Positions 31,101 through 46,700 of a stretch of DNA of 64,000 nt are shown piece by piece. The translations under genes were made by a program, and so were the position numbers. Below the pieces are notes generated by a model. It was not told the DNA's origin, ran no database searches, and was given only the letters and a program-made list of their open reading frames with translations. Location: NCBI GenBank assembly GCA_963853835.1, contig OY970830.1:49862401-49926400 (forward strand), given 5' to 3'. How positions within the stretch are numbered: the first letter of the stretch is position 1; every line of letters begins with the position of its first letter. The stretch is from Calendula officinalis. Lineage: Eukaryota > Streptophyta > Magnoliopsida > Asterales > Asteraceae.

Positions 31101-34032
31101 TGGACTACAAATATGCATTTTACAAGTAATAGGTGTCCATAACCCTTAACCAAGGCCATTGAATCATTATAACCACTACATGTCCATAACCCATAACCAG
31201 GGCCCTTGAACCATTATAACTAGTAGCCATGACCAATAGCCTATAGATATCCATTTAAAAGTAATAGGAGTCCATAACCCATAACCATGGCCCTTGAACC
31301 ATTATAACCACTTGATGTCCAAAACTGATACTGATGGCCCTTGAACCATTATACAACTAGATGTCCATAACTGATACTGATGGCCCTTGAACCATTATAA
31401 CTACTAGCCATGACCAATAGCCTATACATATCCATTTTACAAGTAATAGGTGTCCATAACCCATAACCATGGCCCTTGAACCATTATAACCACCAGATGT
31501 CCATAACTCATACCGATGGCCCTTGAACCATTATAACTACTAGCCATGACCAATAGCCTACACATATCCATTTTACAAGTAATAGGTGTCCATGACCCAT
31601 AGCCATGGCCCTTGAACCATTATAACCACTAGATGTCCATAACTCATACTGATGGCCCTTGAACCGTTATAACTGCTAGCCATGACCAATAGCCTATAGA
31701 TATCCATTTTACAAGTAATAGGTGTCCATAACCCATAACCATGGTCATTGAACCATTATAACCACTAGATGTCCATAACTGATACCGATGGCCGTTGAAC
31801 CATTATAACTACTAGCCATGACCAATAGCCTATACATATCCATTTTACAAGTAATAGGTGTCCATAACCCATAACCATGGCCCTTGAACCATTATAAACA
31901 CTAGATGTCCATAACTCATGCCGATGGCCCTTGAACAATTATAACTACTAGCCATGACCAATAGCCTATACATATCCATTTTACAAGTAATAGGTGTCCA
32001 TAACCCATGACCGTGGCCCTTGAACCATTATAACCACTAGATGTCCATAACTCATACCGATGGCCCTTGAACCATTATTACTACTAGCCATGACCAATAG
32101 CCTATAGTTATCCATATTACAAGTAATAGGTGTCCATTACCCATAATCATGGCCCTTGAACCATTAAAACCACTAGATGTCCATAACTCATAGCGATGGC
32201 CCTTGAACCATTATAACTACTAGCCATGACCAAATAGCCTATAGATATCCATTTTACAAGTAATAGGTGTCCATAACCCATAACCATGGTCCTTGTACCA
32301 TTATAACCACTACATGTCCATAACTCATATCGATGGTCCTTGAACCATTATACCTACTAGCCATGACCATTACCCTATAGATATCCATTTTACAAGTAAT
32401 AGGTGTCCATAACCCATGACCATGGTCCTTGAACCATTATAACCACTTGATGTCCATAACTGATACCGATGGCCCTTCAACAATTATAACTACTAGCCAT
32501 GACCAATAGCCTATACATATCCATTTTACAAGTAATAGGTGTCCATAACTCATATCGATGGCCCTTGAAACATTATAACTACTAGCCACGAGCAAGGGAC
32601 TACAGATATGCATTTTACAAGTAATAAGCGTCCATAACCCATAACCAAGGACATTGAATCATTATAACCACTACATGTCCATAACTCATATCGATGGCCC
32701 TCGGACACTAATAACTACTAGCCTTGACCAATAGCCTATAGATATCCATTTTACTAGTAATAGGTGTCCATAACCCATAACCATGGTCCTTGAACCATTA
32801 TAACCAATAGATGTCCATAACTGATACTGATGGCTCTTGAACCATTATAACTACAAGCCATGACCAATACCCTATAGATATCCATTTTACAAGTAATAGG
32901 TGTCGATAACCCATAACCATGGCCATTGAACCATTATAACCACTAGATGTCCATAACTCATACCGATGGCCCTTGAACCATTATTACTACTATCCATGAC
33001 CAATAGCCTATAGATATCCATTTTACAAGTAATAGGGGTCCATAACCCATAACCATGGCCCTTGAACCATTATAACCACTAGATGTCCATAATTTATACC
33101 GATGGCCCTTGAACCATCATTACTACTAGCCATGACCAATAGCCTATACATATCCATTTTACATGTAATAGGTGTCCATAACCCATAACCAAGGCCATTG
33201 AACCATTATAACCACTACATGTCCATAACTCATATCGATGGCCCTTAAACCATTATAATTACTAGTCATGGCAATAGCCTATAGATATCCATTTTACAAG
33301 TAATAGGTGTCCATAACCCACAACCATGGCCCTTGAACCATTATAACCACTAGATGTCCATAACTCATATCGATGGCCCTTGAACTATTATAACTACTAG
33401 CCATGACCAATAGCCTATAGATATCCATTTTACAAGTAATAGGTGTCCATAACCCATAACCATGGTCCTTGAACCAATATAACCACTAGATGTCCATAAA
33501 TGATACAGACGACCCTTGAACCATTATAACTACTAGCCATGTCCAATGGCCTACAGATATCCATTTTACAAGTAATAGGCGTCCATAACCCATAACCATG
33601 GTCCTTGGACCATTATACCACAAGATGTCCATAACTGATAGTGATGGCCCTTGAACCATTATAACTACTAGCCATGACCAATAGCCTATAGATATGCATT
33701 TTACAAGTAATAGGGGTCCATAACCCATAACCAAGGCCATTGAATCATTATAACCACTACATGTCCATAACTCATATCGATGGCCCTTGAACCATTATAA
33801 CTACTAGCCATGACCAATAGCCTATAGATATCTATTTTACAAGTAATAGGTGTCCATAACCCATAACCATGGTCCTTGAACCATTATGACCACTAGATGT
33901 CCATAACTGATACTGATGGCCCTTGAACCATTATAACTACTAGCCATTACCAATAGCCTATTGATATCCATTTTACAAGTAATAGGTGTCCATAACCCAT
34001 AACGATGGCCCTTGAACCATTATAACTACTAG
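28176..34032. repeat. Two tandem copies of a ~2.94-kb higher-order repeat
   Basis: Marker spacing is 2915 bp (28176 to 31091) and 2942 bp (31091 to 34033). The first copy is shorter because 27 bp are missing near 29660, where CCATTATA joins directly to GATATGCA. The length is not a whole multiple of 136, because some units carry an extra 47-bp half (for example CCATTATACAACTAGATG near 31350). Confidence 0.85.
30102..30114. other. Unoccupied paralogue of the E3 insertion site
   Basis: AACCCATAACCAT preceded by AATAGGGGTCCAT and followed by GGCCCTTGAACC, with ATAATTTATACC further on. This joins exactly the left and right flanks of E3 without the element, confirming the insertion point and the duplication. 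Similar sites occur near 33050 and 38980. Confidence 0.85.
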
Positions 34033-37000
34033 CCACGAGCAATGGACTACAAATATGCATTTTACAAGTAATAGGTGTCCATAACCCTTAACCAAGGCCA
34101 TTGAATCATTATAACCACTACATGTCCATAACCCATAACCAGGGCCCTTGAACCATTATAACTAGTAGCCATGACCAATAGCCTATAGATATCCATTTAA
34201 AAGTAATAGGAGTCCATAACCCATAACCATGGCCCTTGAACCATTATAACCACTTGATGTCCATAACTGATACTGATGGCCCTTGAACCATTATACCACT
34301 AGATGTCCATAACTGATACTGATGGCCCTTGAACCATTATAACTACTAGTCATGACCAATAGCCTATACATATCCATTTTACAAGTAATAGGTGTCCATA
34401 ACCCATAACCACGGCCCTTGAACCATTATAACCACCAGATGTCCATAACTCATACCGATGGCCCTTGAACCATTATAACTACTAGCCATGACCAATAGCC
34501 TATACATATCCATTTTACAAGTAATAGGTGTCCATAACCCATAGCCATGGCCCTTGAACCATTATAACCACTAGATGTCCATAACTCATACTGATGGCCC
34601 TTGAACCATTATAACTGCTAGCCATGACCAATAGCCTATAGATATCCATTTTACAAGTAATAGGTGTCCATAACCCATAACCATGGTCCTTGAACCATTA
34701 TAACCACTAGATGTCCATAACTGATACCGATGGCCCTTCAACCATTATAACTATTAGCCATGACCAATAGCCTATACATATCCATTTTACAAGTAATAGG
34801 TGTCCATAACCCATAACCATGGCCCTTGAACCATTATAACCACTAGATGTCCATAACTCATACCGATGGCCCTTGAACAATTATAACTACTAGCCATGAC
34901 CAATAGCCTATACATATCCATTTTACAAGTAATAGGTGTCCATAACCCATGACCATGGCCCTTGAACCATTATAACCACTAGATGTCCATAACTCATACC
35001 GATGGCCCTTGAACCATTATTACTACTAGCCATGACCAATAGCCTATAGATATGCATTTTACAAGTAATAGGGGTCCATAACCCATAACCAAGGCCATTG
35101 AATCATTATAACCACTACATGTCCATAACTCATATCGATGGCCCTTGAACCATTATAACTACTAGCCATGACCAATAGCCTATAGATATCTATTTTACAA
35201 GTAATAGGTGTCCATAACCCATAACCATGGTCCTTGAACCATTATGACCACTAGATGTCCATAACTGATACTGATGGCCCTTGAACCATTATAACTACTA
35301 GCCATGACCAATAGCCTATTGATATCCATTTTACAAGTAATAGGTGTCCATAACCCATAACGATGGCCCTTGAACCATTATAACTACTAGCCACGAGCAA
35401 TGGACTACAAATATGCATTTTACAAGTAATAGGTGTCCATAACCCTTAACCAAGGCCATTGAATCATTATAACCACTACATGTCCATAACCCATAACCAG
35501 GGCCCTTGAACCATTATAACTAGTAGCCATGACCAATAGCCTATAGATATCCATTTAAAAGTAATAGGAGTCCATAACCCATAACCATGGCCCTTGAACC
35601 ATTATAACCACTTGATGTCCATAACTGATACTGATGGCCCTTGAACCATTATACCACTAGATGTCCATAACTGATACTGATGGCCCTTGAACCATTATAA
35701 CTACTAGTCATGACCAATAGCCTATACATATCCATTTTACAAGTAATAGGTGTCCATAACCCATAACCACGGCCCTTGAACCATTATAACCACCAGATGT
35801 CCATAACTCATACCGATGGCCCTTGAACCATTATAACTACTAGCCATGACCAATAGCCTATACATATCCATTTTACAAGTAATAGGTGTCCATAACCCAT
35901 AGCCATGGCCCTTGAACCATTATAACCACTAGATGTCCATAACTCATACTGATGGCCCTTGAACCATTATAACTGCTAGCCTGACCAATAGCCTATAGAT
36001 ATCCATTTTACAAGTAATAGGTGTCCATAACCCATAACCATGGTCCTTGAACCATTATAACCACTAGATGTCCATAACTGATACCGATGGCCCTTCAACC
36101 ATTATAACTATTAGCCATGACCAATAGCCTATACATATCCATTTTACAAGTAATAGGTGTCCATAACCCATAACCATGGCCCTTGAACCATTATAACCAC
36201 TAGATGTCCATAACTCATACCGATGGCCCTTGAACAATTATAACTACTAGCCATGACCAATAGCCTATACATATCCATTTTACAAGTAATAGGTGTCCAT
36301 AACCCATGACCATGGCCCTTGAACCATTATAACCACTAGATGTCCATAACTCATACCGATGGCCCTTGAACCATTATTACTACTAGCCATGACCAATAGC
36401 CTATAGATATGCATTTTACAAGTAATAGGGGTCCATAACCCATAACCAAGGCCATTGAATCATTATAACCACTACATGTCCATAACTCATATCGATGGCC
36501 CTTGAACCATTATAACTACTAGCCATGACCAATAGCCTATAGATATCTATTTTACAAGTAATAGGTGTCCATAACCCATAACCATGGTCCTTGAACCATT
36601 ATGACCACTAGATGTCCATAACTGATACTGATGGCCCTTGAACCATTATAACTACTAGCCATGACCAATAGCCTATTGATATCCATTTTACAAGTAATAG
36701 GTGTCCATAACCCATAACGATGGCCCTTGAACCATTATAACTACTAGCCACGAGCAATGGACTACAAATATGCATTTTACAAGTAATAGGTGTCCATAAC
36801 CCTTAACCAAGGCCATTGAATCATTATAACCACTACATGTCCATAACCCATAACCAGGGCCCTTGAACCATTATAACTAGTAGCCATGACCAATAGCCTA
36901 TAGATATCCATTTAAAAGTAATAGGAGTCCATAACCCATAACCATGGCCCTTGAACCATTATAACCACTTGATGTCCATAACTGATACTGATGGCCCTTG

Positions 37001-37752
37001 AACCATTATACCACTAGATGTCCATAACTGATACTGATGGCCCTTGAACCATTATAACTACTAGTCATGACCAATAGCCTATACATATCCATTTTACAAG
37101 TAATAGGTGTCCATAACCCATAACCACGGCCCTTGAACCATTATAACCACCAGATGTCCATAACTCATACCGATGGCCCTTGAACCATTATAACTACTAG
37201 CCATGACCAATAGCCTATACATATCCATTTTACAAGTAATAGGTGTCCATAACCCATAGCCATGGCCCTTGAACCATTATAACCACTAGATGTCCATAAC
37301 TCATACTGATGGCCCTTGAACCATTATAACTGCTAGCCTGACCAATAGCCTATAGATATCCATTTTACAAGTAATAGGTGTCCATAACCCATAACCATGG
37401 TCCTTGAACCATTATAACCACTAGATGTCCATAACTGATACCGATGGCCCTTCAACCATTATAACTATTAGCCATGACCAATAGCCTATACATATCCATT
37501 TTACAAGTAATAGGTGTCCATAACCCATAACCATGGCCCTTGAACCATTATAACCACTAGATGTCCATAACTCATACCGATGGCCCTTGAACAATTATAA
37601 CTACTAGCCATGACCAATAGCCTATACATATCCATTTTACAAGTAATAGGTGTCCATAACCCATGACCATGGCCCTTGAACCATTATAACCACTAGATGT
37701 CCATAACTCATACCGATGGCCCTTGAACCATTATTACTACTAGCCATGACCA
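33675..37752. repeat. Three tandem copies of a ~1358-bp higher-order repeat
   Basis: The marker CCACGAGCAATGGACTAC lies at 34033, 35391 and 36748 (spacing 1358 and 1357), about ten basic units. Copies 2 and 3 share a one-base deletion (GCTAGCCTGACC at about 35976 and 37333) that copy 1 lacks (GCTAGCCATGACC near 34617). The outer limits are approximate. Confidence 0.85.
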
Positions 37753-40700
37753 ATAGCCTATAGTTATCCATATTACAAGTAATAGGTGTGCATTACCCAT
37801 AACCATGGCCCTTGAACCATTAAAACCACTAGATGTCCATAACTCATAGCGATGGCCCTTGAACCATTATAACTACTAGCCATGACCAAATAGCCTATAG
37901 ATATCCATTTTACAAGTAATAGGTGTCCATAACCCATAACCATGGTCCTTGTACCATTATAACCACTACATGTCCATAACTCATATCGATGGTCCTTGAA
38001 CCATTATACCTACTAGCCATGACCAGTACCCTATAGATATCCATTTTACAAGTAATAGGTGTCCATAACCCATGACCATGGTCCTTGAACCATTATAACC
38101 ACTTGATGTCCATAACTGATATCGATGGCCCTTCAACCATTATAACTACTAGCCATGACCAATAGCCTATACATATCCATTTTACAAGTAATAGGTGTCC
38201 ATAACCCATAACCATGGCCCTTGAACCATTATAACCACTAGATGTCCATAACCCATAACCATGGCCCTTGAACCATTATAACTAGCGGTCATAACCAATA
38301 GCCTATAGATATCCATTTTAAAAGTAATAGGTGTCCATAACCCATAACCATGGCCCTTGAACCATTATAACCACTAGATGTCCATAACTGATAAAGGATG
38401 GCCCTTGAACCATTATAACTACTAGCCATGACGAATAGCCTATAGATATCCATTATACAAGTAATAGGTGTCCATAACTCATATCGATGGCCCTTGAACC
38501 ATTATAACTACTAGCCACGAGCAAGGGACTACAGATATGCATTTTACAAGTAATAAGCGTCCATAACCCATAACCAAGGACATTGAATCATTATAACCAC
38601 TACATGTCCATAACTCATATCGATGGCCCTCGGACACTTATAACTACTAGCCTTGACCAATAGCCTATAGATATCCATTTTACTAGTAATAGGTGTCCAT
38701 AACCCATAACCGTGGTCCTTGAACCATTATAACCACTAGATGTCCATAACTGATACTGATGGCCCTTGAACCATTATAACTACAAGCCATGACCAATACC
38801 CTATAGATATCCATTTTACAAGTAATAGGTGTCGATAACCCATAACCATGGCCATTGAACCATTATAACCACTAGATGTCCATAACTCATACCGATGGCC
38901 CTTGAACCATTATTACTACTAGCCATGACCAATAGCCTATAGATATCCATTTTACAAGTAATAGGGGTCCATAACCCATAACCATGGCCCTTGAACCATT
39001 ATAACCACTAGATGTCCATAATTTATACCGATGGCCCTTGAACCATTATTACTACTAGCCATGACCAATAGCCTAGACATATCCATTTTAAAAGTAATAG
39101 GTGTCCATAACCCATAACCAAGGCCATTGAACCATTATAACCACTACATGTCCATAACTCATATCGATGGCCCTTAAACCATTATAATTACTAGTCATGG
39201 CAATAGCCTATAGATATCCATTTTACAAGTAATAGGTGTCCATAACCCACAACCATGGCCCTTGAACCATTATAACCACTAGATGTCCATAACTCATATC
39301 GATGGCCCTTGAACCATTATAACTACTAGCCATGACCAATAATAGCCTATAGATATCCATTTTACAAGTAATCGGTGTCCATAACCCATAACCATGGTCC
39401 TTGAACCATTATAACTACTAGCCACGAGCAAGGGACTACAGATATGCATTTTACAAGTAATAAGCGTCCATAACCCATAACCAAGGACATTGAATCATTA
39501 TAACCATTACATGTCCATAACTCATATCGATGGCCCTCGGACACTTATAACTACTAGCCTTGACCAATAGCCTATAGATATCCATTTTACTAGTAATAGG
39601 TGTCCATAACCCATAACCATGGTCCTTGAACCATTATAACCACTAGATGTCCATAACTGATACTGATGGCCCTTGAACCATTATAACTACAAGCCATGAC
39701 CAATAGCCTATAGATATCCATTTTACAAGTAATAGGTGTCCATAACCCACAACCATGGCCCTTGAACCATTATAACCACTAGATGTCCATAACTCATATC
39801 GATGGCCCTTGAACCATTATAACTACTAGCCATGACCAATAGCCTATAGATATCCATTTTACAAGTAATCGGTGTCCATAACCCATAACCATGGTCCTTG
39901 AACCAAAATAACCACTAGATGTCCATAAATGATACAGACGACCCTTGAACCATTATAACTACTAGCCATGTCCAATGGCCTATACATATCCATTTTACAA
40001 GTAATAGGTGTCCATAACCCATGACCATGGCCCTTGAACCATTATAACCACTAGATGTCCATAACTCATACCGATGGCCCTTGAACAATTATAACTACTA
40101 GCCATGACCAATAGCCTATACATATCCATTTTACAAGTAATAGGTGTCCATAACCCATAACCATGGCCCTTGAACCATTAAAACCACTAGATGTCCATAA
40201 CTCATACTGATGGCCCTTGAACCATTATAACTACTAGCCATGACCAAATAGCCTATAGATATCCATTTTACAAGTAATAGGTGTCCATAACCCATAACCA
40301 TGGTCCTTGAACCATTATAACCACTAGATGTCCATAACTGATACCGATGGCCCTTGAACCATTATACCTACTAGCCATGACCAGTACCCTATACATATCC
40401 ATTTTACAAGTAATAGGTGTCCATAACCCATGACCATGGCCCTTGAACCATTATAACCACTAGATGTCCATAACTCATACCGATGGCCCTGGAACAATTA
40501 TAACTACTAGCCATGACCAATAGCCTATACATATCCATTTTACAAGTAATAGGTGTCCATAACCCATGACCATGGTCCTTGAACCATTATAACCACTAGA
40601 TGTCCATAACTCATATCGATGGCCCTTGAACCATTATAACTACTAGCCATGACCAATAGCCTATAGATATCCATTTTACAAGTAATAGGTGTCCATAACC

Positions 40701-43700
40701 CATAACCATGGTCCTTGAACCAATATAACCACTAGATGTCCATAAATGATACAGACGACCCTTGAACCATTATAACTACTAGCCATGTCCAATGGCCTAC
40801 ATATATCCATTTTACAAGTAATAGGCGTCCATAACCCATAACCATGTTCCTTGAACCATTATACCACTAGATGTCCATAACTGATAGTGATGGCCCTTGA
40901 ACCATTATAACTACTAGCCATGACCAATAGCCTATAGATATGCATTTTACAAGTAATAGGGGTCCATAACCCATAACCAAGGCCATTGAATAATTATAAC
41001 CACTACATGTCCATAACTCATATCGATGGCCCTTGAACCTTTATAACTACTAGCCATGACCAATAGCCTATAGATATTTATTTTACAAGTAATAGGTGTC
41101 CATAACCCACAACCATGGCCCTTGAACCATTATAACCACTAGATGTCCATAACTCATATCGATGGCCCTTGAACCATTATAACTACTAGCCATGACCAAT
41201 AGCCTATAGATATCCATTTTACAAGTAATAGGTGTCCATAACCCATAACCATGGTCCTTGAACCAATATAACCACTAGATGTCCATAAATGATACAGACG
41301 ACCCTTGAACCATTATAACTACTAGCCATGTCCAATGGCCTACAGATATCCATTTTACAAGTAATAGGCGTCCATAACCCATAACCATGGTCCTTGAACC
41401 ATTATACCACTAGATGTCCATAACTGATAGTGATGGCCCTTGAACCATTATAACTACTAGCCATGACCAATAGCCTATAGATATGCATTTTACAAGTAAT
41501 AGGGGTCCATAACCCATAACCAAGGCCATTGAATCATTATAACCACTACATGTCCATACCTCATATCGATGGCCCTTGAACCTTTATAACTACTAGCCAT
41601 GACCAATAGCCTATAGATATTTATTTTACAAGTAATAGGTGTCCATAACCCATAACCATGGTCCTTGAACCATTATGACCACTAGATGTCCATAACTGAT
41701 ACTGATGGCCCTTGAACCATTATAACTACTAGCCATGACCAATAGCCTATTGATATCCATTTTACAAGTAATAGGTGTCCATAACCCATAACGATGGCCC
41801 TTGAACCATTATAACTACTAGCCACGAGCAATGGACTACAAATATGCATTTTACAAGTAATAGGTGTCCATAACCCTTAACCAAGGCCATTGAATCATTA
41901 TAACCACTACATGTCCATAGCCCATAACCAGGGCCCTTGAACCATTATAACTAGTAGCCATGACCAATAGCCTATAGATATCCATTTAAAAGTAATAGGA
42001 GTCCATAACCCATACCATGGCCCTTGAACCATTATAACCACTTGATGTCCATAACTGATACTGATGGCCCTTGAACCATTATACCACTAGATGTCCATAA
42101 CTGATACTGATGGCCCTTGAACCATTATAACTACTAGCCATGACCAATAGCCTATACATATCCATTTTACAAGTAATAGGTGTCCATAACCCATAACCAT
42201 GGCCCTTGAACCATAATAACCACCAGATGTCCATAACTCATACCGATGGCCCTTGAACAATTATAACTACTAGCCATGACCAATAGCCTATACATATCCA
42301 TTTTAAAAGTAATAGGTGTCCATAACCCATAACCAAGGCCATTGAACCATTATAACCACTACATGTCGATAACTCATATCGATGGCCCTTAAACCATTAT
42401 AATTACTAGTCATGGCAATAGCCTATAGATATCCATTTTACAAGTAATAGGTGTCCATAACCCACAACCATGGCCCTTGAACCATTATAACCACTAGATG
42501 TCCATAACTCATATCGATGGCCCTTGAACCATTATAACTACTAGCCATGACCAATAATAGCCTATAGATATCCATTTTACAAGTAATCGGTGTCCATAAC
42601 CCATAACCATGGTCCTTGAACCATTATAACTACTAGCCACGAGCAAGGGACTACAGATATGCATTTTACAAGTAATAAGCGTCCATAACCCATAACCAAG
42701 GACATTGAATCATTATAACCATTACATGTCCATAACTCATATCGATGGCCCTCGGACACTTATAACTACTAGCCTTGACCAATAGCCTATAGATATCCAT
42801 TTTACTAGTAATAGGTGTCCATAACCCATAACCATGGTCCTTGAACCATTATAACCACTAGATGTCCATAACTGATACTGATGGCCCTTGAACCATTATA
42901 ACTACAAGCCATGACCAATAGCCTATAGATATCCATTTTACAAGTAATAGGTGTCCATAACCCACAACCATGGCCCTTGAACCATTATAACCACTAGATG
43001 TCCATAACTCATATCGATGGCCCTTGAACCATTATAACTACTAGCCATGACCAATAGCCTATAGATATCCATTTTACAAGTAATCGGTGTCCATAACCCA
43101 TAACCATGGTCCTTGAACCAAAATAACCACTAGATGTCCATAAATGATACAGACGACCCTTGAACCATTATAACTACTAGCCATGTCCAATGGCCTATAC
43201 ATATCCATTTTACAAGTAATAGGTGTCCATAACCCATAACCATGGCCCTTGAACCATTATAACCACTAGATGTCCATAACTCATACCGATGGCCCTTGAA
43301 CAATTATAACTACTAGCCATGACCAATAGCCTATACATATCCATTTTACAAGTAATAGGTGTCCATAACCCATAACCATGGCCCTTGAACCATTATAACC
43401 ACTAGATGTCCATAAGTCATACTGATGGCCCTTGAACCATTATAACTGCTAGCCATGACCAATAGCCTATAGATATCCATTTTACAAGTAATAGGTGTCC
43501 ATAACCCATAACCATGGTCCTTGAACCATTATAACCACTAGATGTCCATAACTGATACCGATGGCCCTTGAACCATTATAACTACTAGCCATGACCAATA
43601 GCCTATACATATCCATTTTACAAGTAATAGGTGTCCATAACCCATAACCATGGCCCTTGAACCATTATAACCACTAGATGTCCTTAACTCATACCGATGG

Positions 43701-46700
43701 CCCTTGAACAATTATAACTACTAGCCATGACCAATAGCCTATACATATCCATTTTACAAGTAATAGGTGTCCATAACCCATGATCATGGTCCTTGAACCA
43801 TTATAACCACTAGATGTCCATAACTCATATCGATGGCCCTTGAACCATTATAACTACTAGCCATGACCAATAGCCTATAGATATCCATTTTACAAGTAAT
43901 AGGTGTCCATAACCCATAACCATGGTCCTTGAACCAATATAACCACTAGATGTCCATAAATGATACAGACGACCCTTGAACCATTATAACTACTAGCCAT
44001 GTCCAATGGCCTACAGATATCCATTTTACAAGTAATAGGCGTCCATAACCCATAACCATGGTCCTTGAACCATTATACCACTAGATGTCCATAACTGATA
44101 GTGATGGCCCTTGAACCATTATAACTACTAGCCATGACCAATAGCTTATAGATATGCATTTTACAAGTAATAGGGGTCCATAACCCATAACCAAGGCCAT
44201 TGAATAATTATAACCACTACATGTCCATAACTCATATCGATGGCCCTTGAACCTTTATAACTACTAGCCATGACCAATAGCCTATAGATATTTATTTTAC
44301 AAGTAATAGGTGTCCATAACCCACAACCATGGCCCTTGAACCATTATAACCACTAGATGTCCATAACTCATATCGATGTCCCTTGAACCATTATAACTAC
44401 TAGCCATGACCAATAGCCTATAGATATCCATTTTACAAGTAATAGGTGTCCATAACCCATAACCATGGTCCTTGAACCAATATAACCACTAGATGTCCAT
44501 AAATGATACAGACGACCCTTGAACCATTATAACTACTAGCCATGTCCAATGGCCTACAGATATCCATTTTACAAGTAATAGGCGTCCATAACCCATAACC
44601 ATGGTCCTTGAACCATTATACCACTAGATGTCCATAACTGATAGTGATGGCCCTTGAACCATTATAACTACTAGCCATGACCAATAGCCTATAGATATGC
44701 ATTTTACAAGTAATAGGGGTCCATAACCCATAACCAAGGCCATTGAATCATTATAACCACTACATGTCCATAACTCATATCGATGGCCCTTGAACCTTTA
44801 TAACTACTAGCCATGACCAATAGCCTATAGATATTTATTTTACAAGTAATAGGTGTCCATAACCCATAACCATGGTCCTTGAACCATTATGACCACTAGA
44901 TGTCCATAACTGATACTGATGGCCCTTGAACCATTATAACTACTAGCCATGACCAATAGCCTATTGATATCCATTTTACAAGTAATAGGTGTCCATAACC
45001 CATAACGATGGCCCTTGAACCATTATAACTACTAGCCACGAGCAATGGACTACAAATATGCATTTTACAAGTAATAGGTGTCCATAACCCTTAACCAAGG
45101 CCATTGAATCATTATAACCACTACATGTCCATAACCCATAACCAGGGCCCTTGAACCATTATAACTAGTAGCCATGACCAATAGCCTATAGATATCCATT
45201 TAAAAGTAATAGGAGTCCATAACCCATAACCATGGCCCTTGAACCATTATAACCACTTGATGTCCATAACTGATACTGATGGCCCTTGAACCATTATACC
45301 ACTAGATGTCCATAACTGATACTGATGGCCCTTGAACCATTATAACTACTAGCCATGACCAATAGCCTATACATATCCATTTTACAAGTAATAGGTGTCC
45401 ATAACCCATAACCATGGCCCTTGAACCATTATAACCACCAGATGTCCATAACTCATACCGATGGCCCTTGAACAATTATAACTACTAGCCATGACCAATA
45501 GCCTATACATATCCATTTTACAAGTAATAGGTGTCCATAACCCATGACCATGGCCCTTGAACCATTATAACCACTAGATGTCCATAACTCATACCGATGG
45601 CCCTTGAACCATTATTACTACTAGCCATGACCAATAGCCTATAGTTATCCATATTACAAGTAATAGGTGTCCATTACCCATAACCATGGCCCTTGAACCA
45701 TTAAAACCACTAGATGTCCATAACTCATAGCAATGGCCCTTGAACCATTATAACTACTAGCCATGACCAAATAGCCTATAGATATCCATTTTACAAGTAA
45801 TAGGTGTCCATAACCCATAACCATGGTCCTTGTACCATTATAACCACTACATGTCCATAACTCATATCGATGGTCCTTGAACCATTATACCTACTAGCCA
45901 TGACCAGTACCCTATAGATATCCATTTTACAAGTAATAGGTGTCCATAACCCATGACCATGGTCCTTGAAACATTATAACCACTTGATGTCCATAACTGA
46001 TACCGATGGCCCTTCAACCATTATAACTACTAGCCATGACCAATAGCCTATACATATCCATTTTACAAGTAATAGGTGTCCATAACCCATAACCATGGCC
46101 CTTGAACCATTATAACCACTAGATGTCCATAACCCATAACCATGGCCCTTGAACCATTATAACTAGTGGTCATGACCAATAGCCTATAGATATCCATTTT
46201 AAAAGTAATAGGTGTCCATAACCATAACCATGGCCCTTGAACCATTATAACCACTAGATGTCCATAACTGATAAATGATGGCCCTTGAACCATTATAACT
46301 ACTAGCCATGACGAATAGCCTATAGATATCCATTATACAAGTAATAGGTGTCCATAACTCATATCGATGGCCCTTAAACCATTATAACTACTAGCCACGA
46401 GCAAGGGACTACAGATATGCATTTTACAAGTAATAAGTGTCCATAACCCATAACCAAGGCCATTGAATCATTATAACCACTACATGTCCATAACTCATAT
46501 CGATGGCCCTCGGACACTTATAACTACTAGCCTTGACCAATAGCCTATAGATATCCATTTTACTAGTAATAGGTGTCCATAACCCATAACCATGGTCCTT
46601 GAACCATTATAACCACTAAATGTCCATAACTGATACTGATGGCCCTTGAACCATTATTACTACTAGCCATGACCAATAGCCTATAGATATCCATTTTACA

